A stretch of DNA of 5,915 bases, from positions 1 through 5,915 of the forward strand of contig CAMQXE010000090.1 in assembly GCA_947038745.1 (NCBI GenBank), in the 5' to 3' direction. The notes under the pieces are model-generated. The model was not told the DNA's origin. It saw only the letters and a list, made by a program, of their open reading frames with translations, and ran no database searches. The stretch is from an uncultured Propionibacteriaceae bacterium (GTDB lineage: Bacteria > Actinomycetota > Actinomycetes > Propionibacteriales > Propionibacteriaceae). The translations under genes and the position numbers were made by a program. Every line of letters begins with the position of its first letter. The stretch's first letter is position 1. Shown piece after piece: positions 1 through 5,378 of this stretch.

Positions 1-764
1 ACGTGATTGCCGCAGAAGATACCCGGCGGCTTCACATACTCATCGAGCGGCTCCGCTCTGTTTTCGGTGAGATCGATATTAACGCCCGCATCATGAGCTA
101 TTTTGAAGGAAACGAAGCCGGGCGAACTCAGCAGATAGTCGATTCTTTGGCTGCTGGGCAGCGAGTCTTGATCATCACCGATGCAGGTATGCCAAGCGTC
201 TCTGATCCTGGATACAGGGCAGTAGCAGCCGCTATTGAGCTAGGTGCCCGAGTCACAGCCGTACCTGGGCCTAGCGCTGTTCTCACTGCTCTTGCGGTGT
301 CAGGGCTCCCCGTTGATCGTTTTTGTTTCGAAGGGTTTTTGCCGCGTAAGTCAGGAGAGCGACGTCGCCGTTTCGCAGAGCTTGCCCCTGAGCAACGAAC
401 CATGGTCTTTTTTGAGGCCCCTCATCGGCTCGCTGATTTTCTTATCGACGCTGCCGAAGTACTGGGAGCAAACCGGCGGGGCGCAGTCTGTCGAGAACTG
501 ACAAAACCATATGAAGAAGTCATCCGTGGTGGTTTAGCTGAACTAGCTGAGTGGGCTAGCGAAGGAGCCCGGGGGGAAATTAGCGTTGTTATTGAAGGGG
601 CAGCACCCGCTGAACTTTCTCAAAGTGATGCGGTAGCTCTTGTGGGTGACCTGGTTGCAGGAGGCGCCAGTTTCAAAGATGCTGTAGCCGACGTTGCCAG
701 TGCCCATGGGCTCGTTCGTAAAGACCTTTACGCTGCAGCTCTCGCAGCGAGAGTGGGGAAGTAG
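1..764 (+). CDS. rsmI: 16S rRNA (cytidine1402-2'-O)-methyltransferase RsmI, 5'-truncated by window edge
   Basis: RsmI transfers a methyl group from S-adenosylmethionine to the 2'-OH of C1402 in 16S rRNA, tuning decoding in the ribosomal P site. The frame is already open at base 1. The GTG at 3 is an internal valine of the family's DVIAAEDTR segment, not a start, so about 25-35 N-terminal residues, including the usual TPIGNLGD motif, lie upstream. Counting from that valine, visible family motifs are AAEDTR (3-8), TDAGMPSVSDPGY (59-71), VPGPSA (87-92), the EGFLPRK segment (110-116), FFEAPHRL (136-143) and CRELTKPYEE. The C-terminus (about 190-253) is the usual variable, alanine-rich tail. The stop is TAG at 762-764, only 4 nt before tatD, so the two are probably co-transcribed. 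No frameshift or missing motif is seen in the visible part. The tetrapyrrole-methylase fold also includes CobA/DphB-like enzymes, but this motif set is RsmI-specific. Confidence 0.96.
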   Translation, partial: VIAAEDTRRLHILIERLRSVFGEIDINARIMSYFEGNEAGRTQQIVDSLAAGQRVLIITDAGMPSVSDPGYRAVAAAIELGARVTAVPGPSAVLTALAVSGLPVDRFCFEGFLPRKSGERRRRFAELAPEQRTMVFFEAPHRLADFLIDAAEVLGANRRGAVCRELTKPYEEVIRGGLAELAEWASEGARGEISVVIEGAAPAELSQSDAVALVGDLVAGGASFKDAVADVASAHGLVRKDLYAAALAARVGK

Positions 765-768
765 CTCC

Positions 769-1611
769 ATGCTTCTTGACGATCTTCACCTCCCGGCATT
801 ACCAGAACCTTTGCCCGCGCCAATCGTTGATGCGCATACTCACCTCGACAGTACCTATGACAAGTCCGGGCTTGATCCAGAATCTGCGCTTTCTCTTGCC
901 GCATCCGTAGGGGTAACGCGGATAGTGCAGGCTTCTGACGATGCCGCAGAGGCTGTGTGGGCAGAAGGTTTTGCAGCTACTCATCCAAGCGTGGTGGCAT
1001 GTGTTGCATTGCACCCCAATGAAGTTGCTCGGCACCCCGAACGGATGGCAGAAGGGCTAGCAGTTATCGAGCGTCTTGCCAGTGCAGGACGTCATGTCCG
1101 AGCAGTAGGGGAGACTGGGCTGGACTATTTCCGCTGCACTGAGCCAGCGCAACTAGCCCGGCAGCAGGAGAGCTTTAGGGCCCATATCCAGATCGCTAAA
1201 GCGCATGGGCTAGCACTGGTTATTCACGATCGAGACGCCCATGATGATTGCGCCAGAATCCTTGATGAGGAAGGCTGGACAGAGCGCACCATCTTCCATT
1301 GTTTTTCAGGAGATGAGGACTTTGCTCGTCGCTGCTTAGACCATGATGCCTTCCTAAGTTTCCCAGGAACTGTCACCTACAAGGCCAATCATCAGCTACG
1401 CGCTGCAGCCATGCTGACCCCTGCAGATCGTCTCCTTGTGGAAACAGACGCGCCCTATCTCACCCCGGTGCCTGCGCGCGGGCGAGATAATGCCAGCTAT
1501 CTGATCGTTCATACTGTTCGGTATCTGGCTCAGCTTCGCGGAGTCGATGTCGAAGACTTATGCCATACCCTCAATTCCACCGCTGATATTGCCTTTGGAG
1601 GTTCTTGGTGA
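769..1611 (+). CDS. tatD: TatD-family metal-dependent hydrolase/deoxyribonuclease
   Basis: This is a TIM-barrel amidohydrolase-superfamily protein of the TatD/YcfH group; family members act as Mg2+-dependent 3'-5' exonucleases on DNA/RNA, in the cytosol. The 280-residue length is normal. The metal ligands can be read directly: H23 and H25 in VDAHTHLD, E115 in AVGETGLDYF, H153 in LVIHDRD, H177 in IFHCFSG and D227 in LVETDAPYLTP. I chose the ATG at 769, 4 nt after the rsmI stop, because GGGGAA at 755-760 gives a Shine-Dalgarno and homology begins soon after. The in-frame ATG at 694 would add 25 residues lying wholly inside rsmI and is unlikely. The TGA stop (1609-1611) overlaps the rsmA start. 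The exact substrate in this organism cannot be told from sequence. Placement beside rsmA is common in bacteria, but does not prove a shared function. Confidence 0.95.
   Translation: MLLDDLHLPALPEPLPAPIVDAHTHLDSTYDKSGLDPESALSLAASVGVTRIVQASDDAAEAVWAEGFAATHPSVVACVALHPNEVARHPERMAEGLAVIERLASAGRHVRAVGETGLDYFRCTEPAQLARQQESFRAHIQIAKAHGLALVIHDRDAHDDCARILDEEGWTERTIFHCFSGDEDFARRCLDHDAFLSFPGTVTYKANHQLRAAAMLTPADRLLVETDAPYLTPVPARGRDNASYLIVHTVRYLAQLRGVDVEDLCHTLNSTADIAFGGSW
1597..1601 (+). promoter_or_regulatory. Ribosome binding site that decides the rsmA start
   Basis: GGAGG lies inside the last codons of tatD. It is 6 nt from the GTG at 1608 but only 3 nt from the in-frame TTG at 1605. The normal spacing favours GTG 1608, giving a 4-nt GTGA overlap with the tatD stop, typical of translational coupling. 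Confidence 0.7.
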
Positions 1612-2456
1612 ACCCGCTACTTGATCCCTCGTCGATTCGTCGCCTTGCTGCTCAGATCGGTTTGCAACCGACGAAACAGCGCGGACAAAACTTCGTCCAC
1701 GATGCCAACACCGTGCGTCGAATCGTGTCAATGGCACAAGTTCAACCACACGATGTGGTGTTGGAGATCGGCCCTGGCTTAGGTTCACTGACCTTGGGGT
1801 TGTTGGAGACCGGAGCCACCGTCGTCGCTGTGGAGATTGATGACAAGCTCGCCCAGCTATTGCCTCAAACCGTTGCTGAGCGGATGCCTGAGGCAAGCGA
1901 GCGACTCCACATCGTGCATGCTGACGCGCTCACAGTGACACAGCTGCCGTTGATTCCGACTCGGCTAGTTGCGAATTTGCCATACAACATTTCAGTGCCG
2001 GTCATTATCCATCTACTGACGACGTTCCCGCAGTGGAGCGCCGGTCTGGTTATGGTTCAGGCAGAGGTTGCTGATCGATTAGCCGCTGATCCTGGGTCCA
2101 AGATCTATGGGGTGCCCTCAGTGAAACGAGCCTGGTTCTGCGCGGCTGAACGAGTAGGCACGGTCGGGCCTAACGTTTTCTGGCCGGTTCCTAACGTAGA
2201 TTCTGGGCTGGTGTCTTTGACTAGGCGTGAGCTTCCTGAAACAACTGCATCGCGCGAGCAAGTCTTTGAGGTTGTGGACTTAGCCTTTGCTCAACGTCGC
2301 AAAATGCTACGAGCGGCCCTTGCCGGAGTCTTTGGAGGTTCAGCGGCTGCGGAAGCTGCACTAGCTTCGGCAGGTATCGACGGGACACAACGCGGCGAAA
2401 TACTTACAGTGCAAGACTTTGCCCGAATTGCTGAAGTTCTCACCACGCATCAGTGA
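1608..2456 (+). CDS. rsmA: 16S rRNA (adenine1518-N6/adenine1519-N6)-dimethyltransferase RsmA (KsgA)
   Basis: RsmA dimethylates two adjacent adenines in the 3'-terminal hairpin of 16S rRNA late in 30S assembly; loss of the enzyme gives kasugamycin resistance. The 282-residue protein has the family's parts in order: the RGQNFVHDANTVRRIV lead-in (25-40), SAM-binding motif I EIGPGLGSLT (53-62), the acidic residue after strand 2 in VEID (75-78), the HADAL motif (104-108) and the catalytic NLPYNIS motif IV (123-129). These are followed by the FWPVPNVDSGLV target-recognition segment and a small helical C-terminal domain with the AQRRKMLR motif. The start is GTG 1608, set by the GGAGG at 1597-1601. 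The gene overlaps tatD by 4 nt and precedes ispE by 19 nt, so it sits mid-operon. One small deviation is RGQNF where many homologues have LGQNF. Erm-type 23S methylases share the fold, but the motif IV context and neighbours fit RsmA. Confidence 0.97.
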   Translation: MNPLLDPSSIRRLAAQIGLQPTKQRGQNFVHDANTVRRIVSMAQVQPHDVVLEIGPGLGSLTLGLLETGATVVAVEIDDKLAQLLPQTVAERMPEASERLHIVHADALTVTQLPLIPTRLVANLPYNISVPVIIHLLTTFPQWSAGLVMVQAEVADRLAADPGSKIYGVPSVKRAWFCAAERVGTVGPNVFWPVPNVDSGLVSLTRRELPETTASREQVFEVVDLAFAQRRKMLRAALAGVFGGSAAAEAALASAGIDGTQRGEILTVQDFARIAEVLTTHQ

Positions 2457-2475
2457 CTTCGGCTAAGTTGCAGCT

Positions 2476-3408
2476 GTGACGACTTTGCGACAGGACTGGT
2501 CTGGTGTTCGGGTTCGAGTGCCAGCAAAGATCAATGTGGGGCTAGCCGTAGGTGCATTAGCAGCCGATGGGTATCACTCGCTTTCAACGGTCTTTCAAGC
2601 AGTTTCGCTCTATGACGATATTGCTGTTGAGGCTGCTCCAGCGGGAGTACTGGAGCTAGTCATGAAAGGCGAAGGCGCTGAAGAACTGCCAGTAGACGAC
2701 ACTAATCTTGCTATCCGTGCCGGGCTGCTTCTACTTGAGAGCCAAGGGCTTTCGCGCGATGATTACGGCGCGCATATCTCTATTAAAAAAGGTATCCCGA
2801 TCGCCGGAGGAATGGCTGGCGGTTCGGCTGATGCCGCAGGAACTTTGCTGGCGCTTTCGGTGCTGTGGGATCTTGACGTCTCTCCTGACGAACTCCAGAT
2901 TTTAGGGGCGCAGCTTGGAGCTGACGTGCCCTTCTCCTTGTTGGGCGGAACTGCGCTGGGAGTCGGGCATGGCGATCAACTAGCTCCAGTACTCACGCGG
3001 GGGACCTACCACTGGGTAATTGCTCTTGCGGAGGAAGGACTATCGACGCCGGCTGTTTATCGCCGCTTCGATGAGATGGAACTAGGCGCGCCTACACCAG
3101 AACTGGACCGTGAACTTTTGGTTGCCCTTGCCGCTGGTGATGTCACCCATGTGGGGGCATTGCTGCGCAATGACCTGCAACCAGCCGCATGCGATCTTCG
3201 TCCAGAATTGCGCGTTCTACTCGATGCGGGTCTAGCTGCAGGGGCTATCGGTGCCCTTGTTTCGGGCTCTGGCCCGACCTGTGCATTCCTTGCCGCAGGG
3301 GAATCCGCAGCAATGGATCTGCTTAATAAGATTCAAGAATCAGGTCTAGCCCGGGACTATCGTCGAGTTTTTGGACCAGTTGCTGGTGCAAGGTTGCTGG
3401 TTTCCTAA
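2476..3408 (+). CDS. ispE: 4-diphosphocytidyl-2-C-methyl-D-erythritol kinase (IspE)
   Basis: IspE is the fourth-step enzyme of the MEP isoprenoid pathway; it phosphorylates the 2-hydroxyl of CDP-methylerythritol using ATP, in the cytosol. At 310 residues it is of usual length. GHMP-kinase features are clear: PAKINVGLAVG (16-26) with the catalytic-type Lys18, DGYHSLSTVFQ (31-41), the ATP-binding glycine loop IPIAGGMAGGSADAA (107-121), LGADVPFSLLGG with probable catalytic Asp150, and the C-terminal SGSGPT motif (263-268). The start is GTG 2476. An in-frame TAA at 2464-2466 blocks any earlier start, and the next strong candidate (GTG directly before PAK) would delete the first strand. There is no good Shine-Dalgarno before 2476, so translation may depend on coupling to rsmA, 19 nt upstream. 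No strong intrinsic terminator follows the TAA stop at 3406-3408. Confidence 0.97.
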   Translation: MTTLRQDWSGVRVRVPAKINVGLAVGALAADGYHSLSTVFQAVSLYDDIAVEAAPAGVLELVMKGEGAEELPVDDTNLAIRAGLLLLESQGLSRDDYGAHISIKKGIPIAGGMAGGSADAAGTLLALSVLWDLDVSPDELQILGAQLGADVPFSLLGGTALGVGHGDQLAPVLTRGTYHWVIALAEEGLSTPAVYRRFDEMELGAPTPELDRELLVALAAGDVTHVGALLRNDLQPAACDLRPELRVLLDAGLAAGAIGALVSGSGPTCAFLAAGESAAMDLLNKIQESGLARDYRRVFGPVAGARLLVS

Positions 3409-3457
3409 CGTAAAAGGGCAGTATTTTCGTGGTTATTTGCTAGTTCTCAGGCGAGAA
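3408..3457 (+). other. Non-coding ispE-tRNA spacer with two weak inverted repeats
   Basis: The first repeat pairs ACG-T-AAAA (3408-3415) with TTTTCGT (3424-3430) around an 8-nt loop; it is A/U-rich and weak. The second is a neat TTCTC (3444-3448), AGGC loop, GAGAA (3453-3457) hairpin. Neither is followed by a proper T tract, so neither is a convincing intrinsic terminator. The second could be a processing or protein-binding site upstream of the tRNA promoter. No coding potential is seen. Confidence 0.25.
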
Positions 3458-3459
3458 GA

Positions 3460-3488
3460 TGCACAGTAGTTATGAGACCGGCTAGAGT
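3460..3488 (+). promoter_or_regulatory. Candidate promoter for the tRNA-Gln gene
   Basis: A -35-like TGCACA (3460-3465, four of six matches to TTGACA) is separated by 17 nt from a -10-like TAGAGT (3483-3488). This would place initiation near 3495, about 14 nt before the mature tRNA end, a normal distance. The same TAGAGT hexamer recurs in the candidate rplY promoter at 5356-5361. This is pattern matching only; no transcript evidence is available. Confidence 0.4.
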
Positions 3489-3508
3489 AGTGGCGTCGTC
3501 ATCGACGA

Positions 3509-3587
3509 TCCCCGGTTGGTCTGTTGGTAGGGCCCGTCTGACTTTGAATCAGAATTAGCGACGCAGGTTCAATTCCTGCCCGGGGAG
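3509..3587 (+). tRNA. tRNA-Gln (anticodon TTG), non-canonical D-arm and variable region
   Basis: The cloverleaf reads as follows. Acceptor TCCCCGG (3509-3515) pairs perfectly with CCGGGGA (3580-3586), with discriminator G3587. The anticodon stem TCTGA/TCAGA (3537-3541, 3549-3553) closes loop CTTTGAA with anticodon TTG at 3544-3546. The T stem GCAGG/CCTGC (3563-3567, 3575-3579) closes loop TTCAATT. CCA is not encoded. The U1-A72 pair, G73 and a UUG anticodon fit glutamine identity. In most actinobacteria this tRNA is first charged with Glu and then amidated by GatCAB. Two parts are odd. The D arm (GGTC 3518-3521 with GGCC 3531-3534) has a 9-nt loop and is followed by two unpaired bases instead of one. 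The variable region (3554-3562) is 9 nt, not 4-5, giving 79 nt overall. It may be functional but divergent, or degraded. It lies between ispE and prsA, a common actinobacterial site for tRNA-Gln. Confidence 0.85.
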
Positions 3588-3613
3588 CGCTTGGATGCAA
3601 GGAGTACGCGGGA

Positions 3614-3683
3614 AACAGCCAGATGGAGTGGAACATGGCGCTGGCAGCCGTGGTAACACTGTGCTTTGGCTGTTGCCAGCCAT
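3614..3683 (+). promoter_or_regulatory. Structured leader RNA upstream of prsA with two mutually exclusive stems
   Basis: The 158-nt spacer between the tRNA and prsA holds two competing stems that share one strand. Stem A pairs AACAGCCAGA (3614-3623) with TTTGGCTGTT (3665-3674), nine Watson-Crick pairs plus one G-U. Stem B pairs GCTGGCAGCC (3640-3649) with GGC (3668-3670) and TGCCAGC (3674-3680), leaving a 3-nt bulge. Inside B, GTG-GTAA-CAC (3650-3659) makes a GNRA-capped mini-hairpin. Both stems use 3668-3670 and 3674, so they cannot coexist. No T tract follows, so this is not a classical intrinsic attenuator. It does not resemble the ykkC-type PRPP/ppGpp riboswitch consensus that I know. 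Function is unknown. Confidence 0.35.
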
Positions 3684-3685
3684 GA
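3635..3685 (+). CDS. Possible 16-residue leader peptide upstream of prsA
   Basis: This short frame encodes MALAAVVTLCFGCCQP: a hydrophobic core with three cysteines near the end. GGAG at 3625-3628 lies exactly 6 nt before the ATG, a good Shine-Dalgarno spacing. An in-frame ATG at 3623 would give a 20-residue form with a poorer site. The frame covers all of stem B in the leader, so a translating ribosome would melt it. The TGA (3683-3685) overlaps an ATG at 3682 as ATGA; that second frame runs 29 codons to 3771 and overlaps the prsA start. Such a short ORF can arise by chance and I know of no homologue, so this is a candidate only. Confidence 0.2.
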   Translation: MALAAVVTLCFGCCQP

Positions 3686-3729
3686 AATATGGTCCTCGTG
3701 AATGCCCTGTAGCAGGCCCCCCACTCACT

Positions 3730-3738
3730 GAGGAAAGG
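3730..3738 (+). promoter_or_regulatory. Ribosome binding site supporting the GTG start of prsA
   Basis: GAGGAAAGG ends 7 nt before the GTG at 3746. It is the only strong purine-rich site in this stretch, and PrsA homology begins within about ten residues of that GTG, so it fixes the start. Confidence 0.75.
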
Positions 3739-3745
3739 CACGCTA

Positions 3746-4741
3746 GTGACCGGGACAATACGTCCGAATGACAAGCATCTGATGTTGTTTTCGGGGCGTG
3801 CGTACCCCGAACTAGCTCAGGAAGTAGCGGCTGGGCTTGGGGTGGATATTGTTCCAACCCGCGCGGTGACCTATGCAAACTCTGAGATCTATGTGCAATT
3901 TGAAGAGTCGATTCGCGGGTGCGATGCCTACGTATTGCAATCTCATGCGGCTCCCATCAACGACGCACTGATGGAGCAGTTGATCATGGTGGACGCGCTT
4001 AAGCGTGCCTCAGCCAAGAGGATCACTGTCGTCTCCCCGTTCTACCCCTACGCCCGTCAAGATAAGAAGCACATCGGCCGTGAGCCGATTTCTGCTCGTC
4101 TGGTTGCTGATCTGTACAAAGCTGCTGGCGCTGACCGCATCATGTCGGTTGATCTTCACGCCGCGCAGATCCAAGGTTTCTTCGATGGCCCGGTGGACCA
4201 CCTATGGGCGCTTCCGGTGCTCTCTGACTACATCTTGGAAAAGTACCCAACCGAAGAAATGACAGTAGTTTCTCCCGACGCTGGGCGAGTTCGGTTGGCC
4301 GATATGTGGTGCGACCGTCTCGGGGCGAAGCTCGCCATTATTCATAAGCGACGCGATCCGAATAAGGCCAACCAGGTTGATGTCCATGAGGTTGTCGGTG
4401 AGGTTGAAGGACGAATCTGTCTCCTCGTCGATGACATGATCGATACCGGTGGCACGATCTGCAAGGCTGCCGCAGCGCTCAAGGAGCGTGGCGCAAAGGC
4501 TGTTATCGGTGCTGCTACCCATGCCGTGCTGTCTGATCCGGCAACGGAGCGGTTCTCTGCGTCGTGCTTCGACGAAGTGATCGTCACCAACACGCTGCCG
4601 ATCCCGGAAGAAAAGCGCTTCGGTAACCTCACTGTGCTCTCAATTGCGCCGCTCTTAGCCAAGGCCATTGAGGCGGTATTCACTGATGGCTCGGTCACTC
4701 GTCTTATCGATGTGCGATCAGGTAAGTCGCACAGCGAGTAA
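3746..4741 (+). CDS. prsA: Ribose-phosphate pyrophosphokinase (PRPP synthetase)
   Basis: This cytosolic enzyme transfers pyrophosphate from ATP to ribose 5-phosphate, making PRPP for purine, pyrimidine, histidine, tryptophan and NAD synthesis. In actinobacteria PRPP also feeds decaprenyl-phosphoryl-arabinose or other wall sugars where present. The 331 residues match the class I, phosphate-activated form. Visible motifs are YANSEIYVQFEESIRG (43-58), the ATP-contact segment PYARQDKKHIGREPISARL (101-119), SVDLHAAQIQGFFDGPVD (134-151) with the active-site-type His138, the flexible-loop basic residues HKRRD (200-204; K201 and R203 are the equivalents of the catalytic Lys/Arg) and the PRPP loop VDDMIDTGGTI (228-238). 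Start is GTG 3746 behind GAGGAAAGG. Many actinobacteria carry glmU just before prsA; here a tRNA-Gln and a structured spacer occupy that place. A strong hairpin at 4748-4797 ends the transcript. Confidence 0.97.
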   Translation: MTGTIRPNDKHLMLFSGRAYPELAQEVAAGLGVDIVPTRAVTYANSEIYVQFEESIRGCDAYVLQSHAAPINDALMEQLIMVDALKRASAKRITVVSPFYPYARQDKKHIGREPISARLVADLYKAAGADRIMSVDLHAAQIQGFFDGPVDHLWALPVLSDYILEKYPTEEMTVVSPDAGRVRLADMWCDRLGAKLAIIHKRRDPNKANQVDVHEVVGEVEGRICLLVDDMIDTGGTICKAAAALKERGAKAVIGAATHAVLSDPATERFSASCFDEVIVTNTLPIPEEKRFGNLTVLSIAPLLAKAIEAVFTDGSVTRLIDVRSGKSHSE

Positions 4742-4747
4742 CGATAT

Positions 4748-4797
4748 AAACTGCAATGATGCCTCGATCCGTTTATGGATCGAGGCATCTCAGTTTT
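4748..4797. terminator. Bidirectional intrinsic terminator between prsA and the convergent membrane-protein gene
   Basis: GATGCCTCGATCC (4758-4770) pairs perfectly over 13 bp with GGATCGAGGCATC (4777-4789) around a 6-nt GTTTAT loop. An outer AAACTG (4748-4753) can also pair with CAGTTT (4791-4796). TTTT (4794-4797) follows on the plus strand and the A-rich ATATAAA (4744-4750) supplies a T-rich tail on the minus strand. It starts 7 nt after the prsA stop and ends 23 nt before the 3' end of the minus-strand gene, so it serves both. Confidence 0.9.
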
Positions 4798-4819
4798 GTG
4801 CGGTAGGTCAGCTCATGAG

Positions 4820-5233
4820 CTAGGAATCGTCCCCGGTTGCTTTGCTCATGGGCCAACGGCGCACGATATAGAGCATAATGACGGCTGCCACACTAGCTTC
4901 GAGAAGATAGATCAGTAGATCTAACCCCGTAGATAGGAAAGCTGCAAGGTACATGGCCCGCGCGCGCATAAGCCGCAAAATGATGATCGCTGTAGCGGCA
5001 ATAACGGTGATGACCGTGATGGTCAATCCCAGATGTGATCTCGGGGATTGCGGTGATGTGTGGCGATCAAAGGATGCGAGGAGAAATAAGCATCCCAGCA
5101 GTATTGCGATATGGATCAGGACTCTCATTAGCGAGTACATCGTTGGTGCCTGCGCCACATAGTCTTGAATGAGAGTGAGTAGCACGGCAACGGAAAGTGA
5201 TCCAACTCCAACTGATGCGAGGCGACGGTTCAT
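4820..5233 (-). CDS. Small four-helix integral membrane protein, function unknown
   Basis: I do not recognise this 137-residue protein. Four hydrophobic segments are evident at about 8-28, 36-55, 68-88 and 98-124. A short polar loop (56-67, rich in Ser, Pro, Arg and His) links helices 2 and 3. The fourth segment carries acidic D105 and E112 within an otherwise apolar stretch. The N-terminus (MNRR), the MRAR cluster at 89-92 and the RRW at 125-127 suggest cytoplasmic positive charges at several loops. The C-terminal tail is short and polar (KATGDDS). The start ATG (5231-5233) is preceded on the minus strand by AAGGA (5239-5243), 5 nt away. The clean ORF, plausible site and shared terminator with prsA argue it is real. 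It is transcribed alone, divergent from rplY. No signal-peptide cleavage site, enzyme motif or cofactor motif is seen. It might be a lineage-specific DUF-type membrane protein. Confidence 0.75.
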   Translation of the reverse strand: MNRRLASVGVGSLSVAVLLTLIQDYVAQAPTMYSLMRVLIHIAILLGCLFLLASFDRHTSPQSPRSHLGLTITVITVIAATAIIILRLMRARAMYLAAFLSTGLDLLIYLLEASVAAVIMLYIVRRWPMSKATGDDS

Positions 5234-5283
5234 AGCAATCCTTACTGCTTGGGATAGTTCCAGTGCAACACGTCTCCACCCCC

Positions 5284-5289
5284 CGTCAA
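5284..5289 (-). promoter_or_regulatory. Minus-strand -35-like hexamer for the membrane-protein gene (incomplete promoter)
   Basis: Read on the minus strand this is TTGACG, five of six matches to TTGACA, about 50 nt upstream of the membrane-protein ATG. No good -10 lies at 16-18 nt; the best is TGCACT (5262-5267) with only three matches. It may be a regulated or extracytoplasmic-sigma type promoter, or chance. Confidence 0.25.
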
Positions 5290-5332
5290 TAGATAATGCT
5301 GATCCTGATTGGGGTGTGCTTGCACCGATATT

Positions 5333-5361
5333 TTGCGACGATGGCTCTTGTCGCGTAGAGT
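5333..5361 (+). promoter_or_regulatory. Candidate rplY promoter
   Basis: A -35-like TTGCGA (5333-5338) is separated by 17 nt from TAGAGT (5356-5361), the same -10-like hexamer as in the tRNA promoter candidate. Initiation near 5368 would give a 5' leader of about 108 nt before rplY. No better sigma-70-type pair was found closer to the gene. Confidence 0.4.
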
Positions 5362-5378
5362 TGGTTGAGCATGCGGCG

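Noticed and set aside
694..768. Upstream in-frame ATG extending tatD by 25 residues
   Set aside because: The extension lies wholly inside rsmI, lacks a good ribosome site and has no TatD-like sequence.
3687..3692. TATGGT as a -10 element for an independent prsA promoter
   Set aside because: The only -35-like partner, TTGGCT (3666-3671), is 15 nt away and overlaps the leader stem; too weak to list as a feature.
3588..3745. ykkC-type PRPP/ppGpp riboswitch before prsA
   Set aside because: The conserved ykkC core motifs I know are not present; the stems seen here differ in layout.
3499..3774. Minus-strand 91-codon ORF containing an APRAGIEPASL-type string
   Set aside because: That string is the reverse complement of a tRNA gene, a familiar false protein annotation; the ORF covers tRNA-Gln and the prsA start.
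3555..3878. Minus-strand 107-codon ORF over the tRNA and prsA leader
   Set aside because: It overlaps the well-supported prsA and tRNA on the other strand and shows no family motif.
4342..4788. Minus-strand 148-codon ORF antisense to prsA
   Set aside because: It is a shadow of prsA codon structure, rich in Ser, Thr and Arg, and runs through the terminator hairpin.
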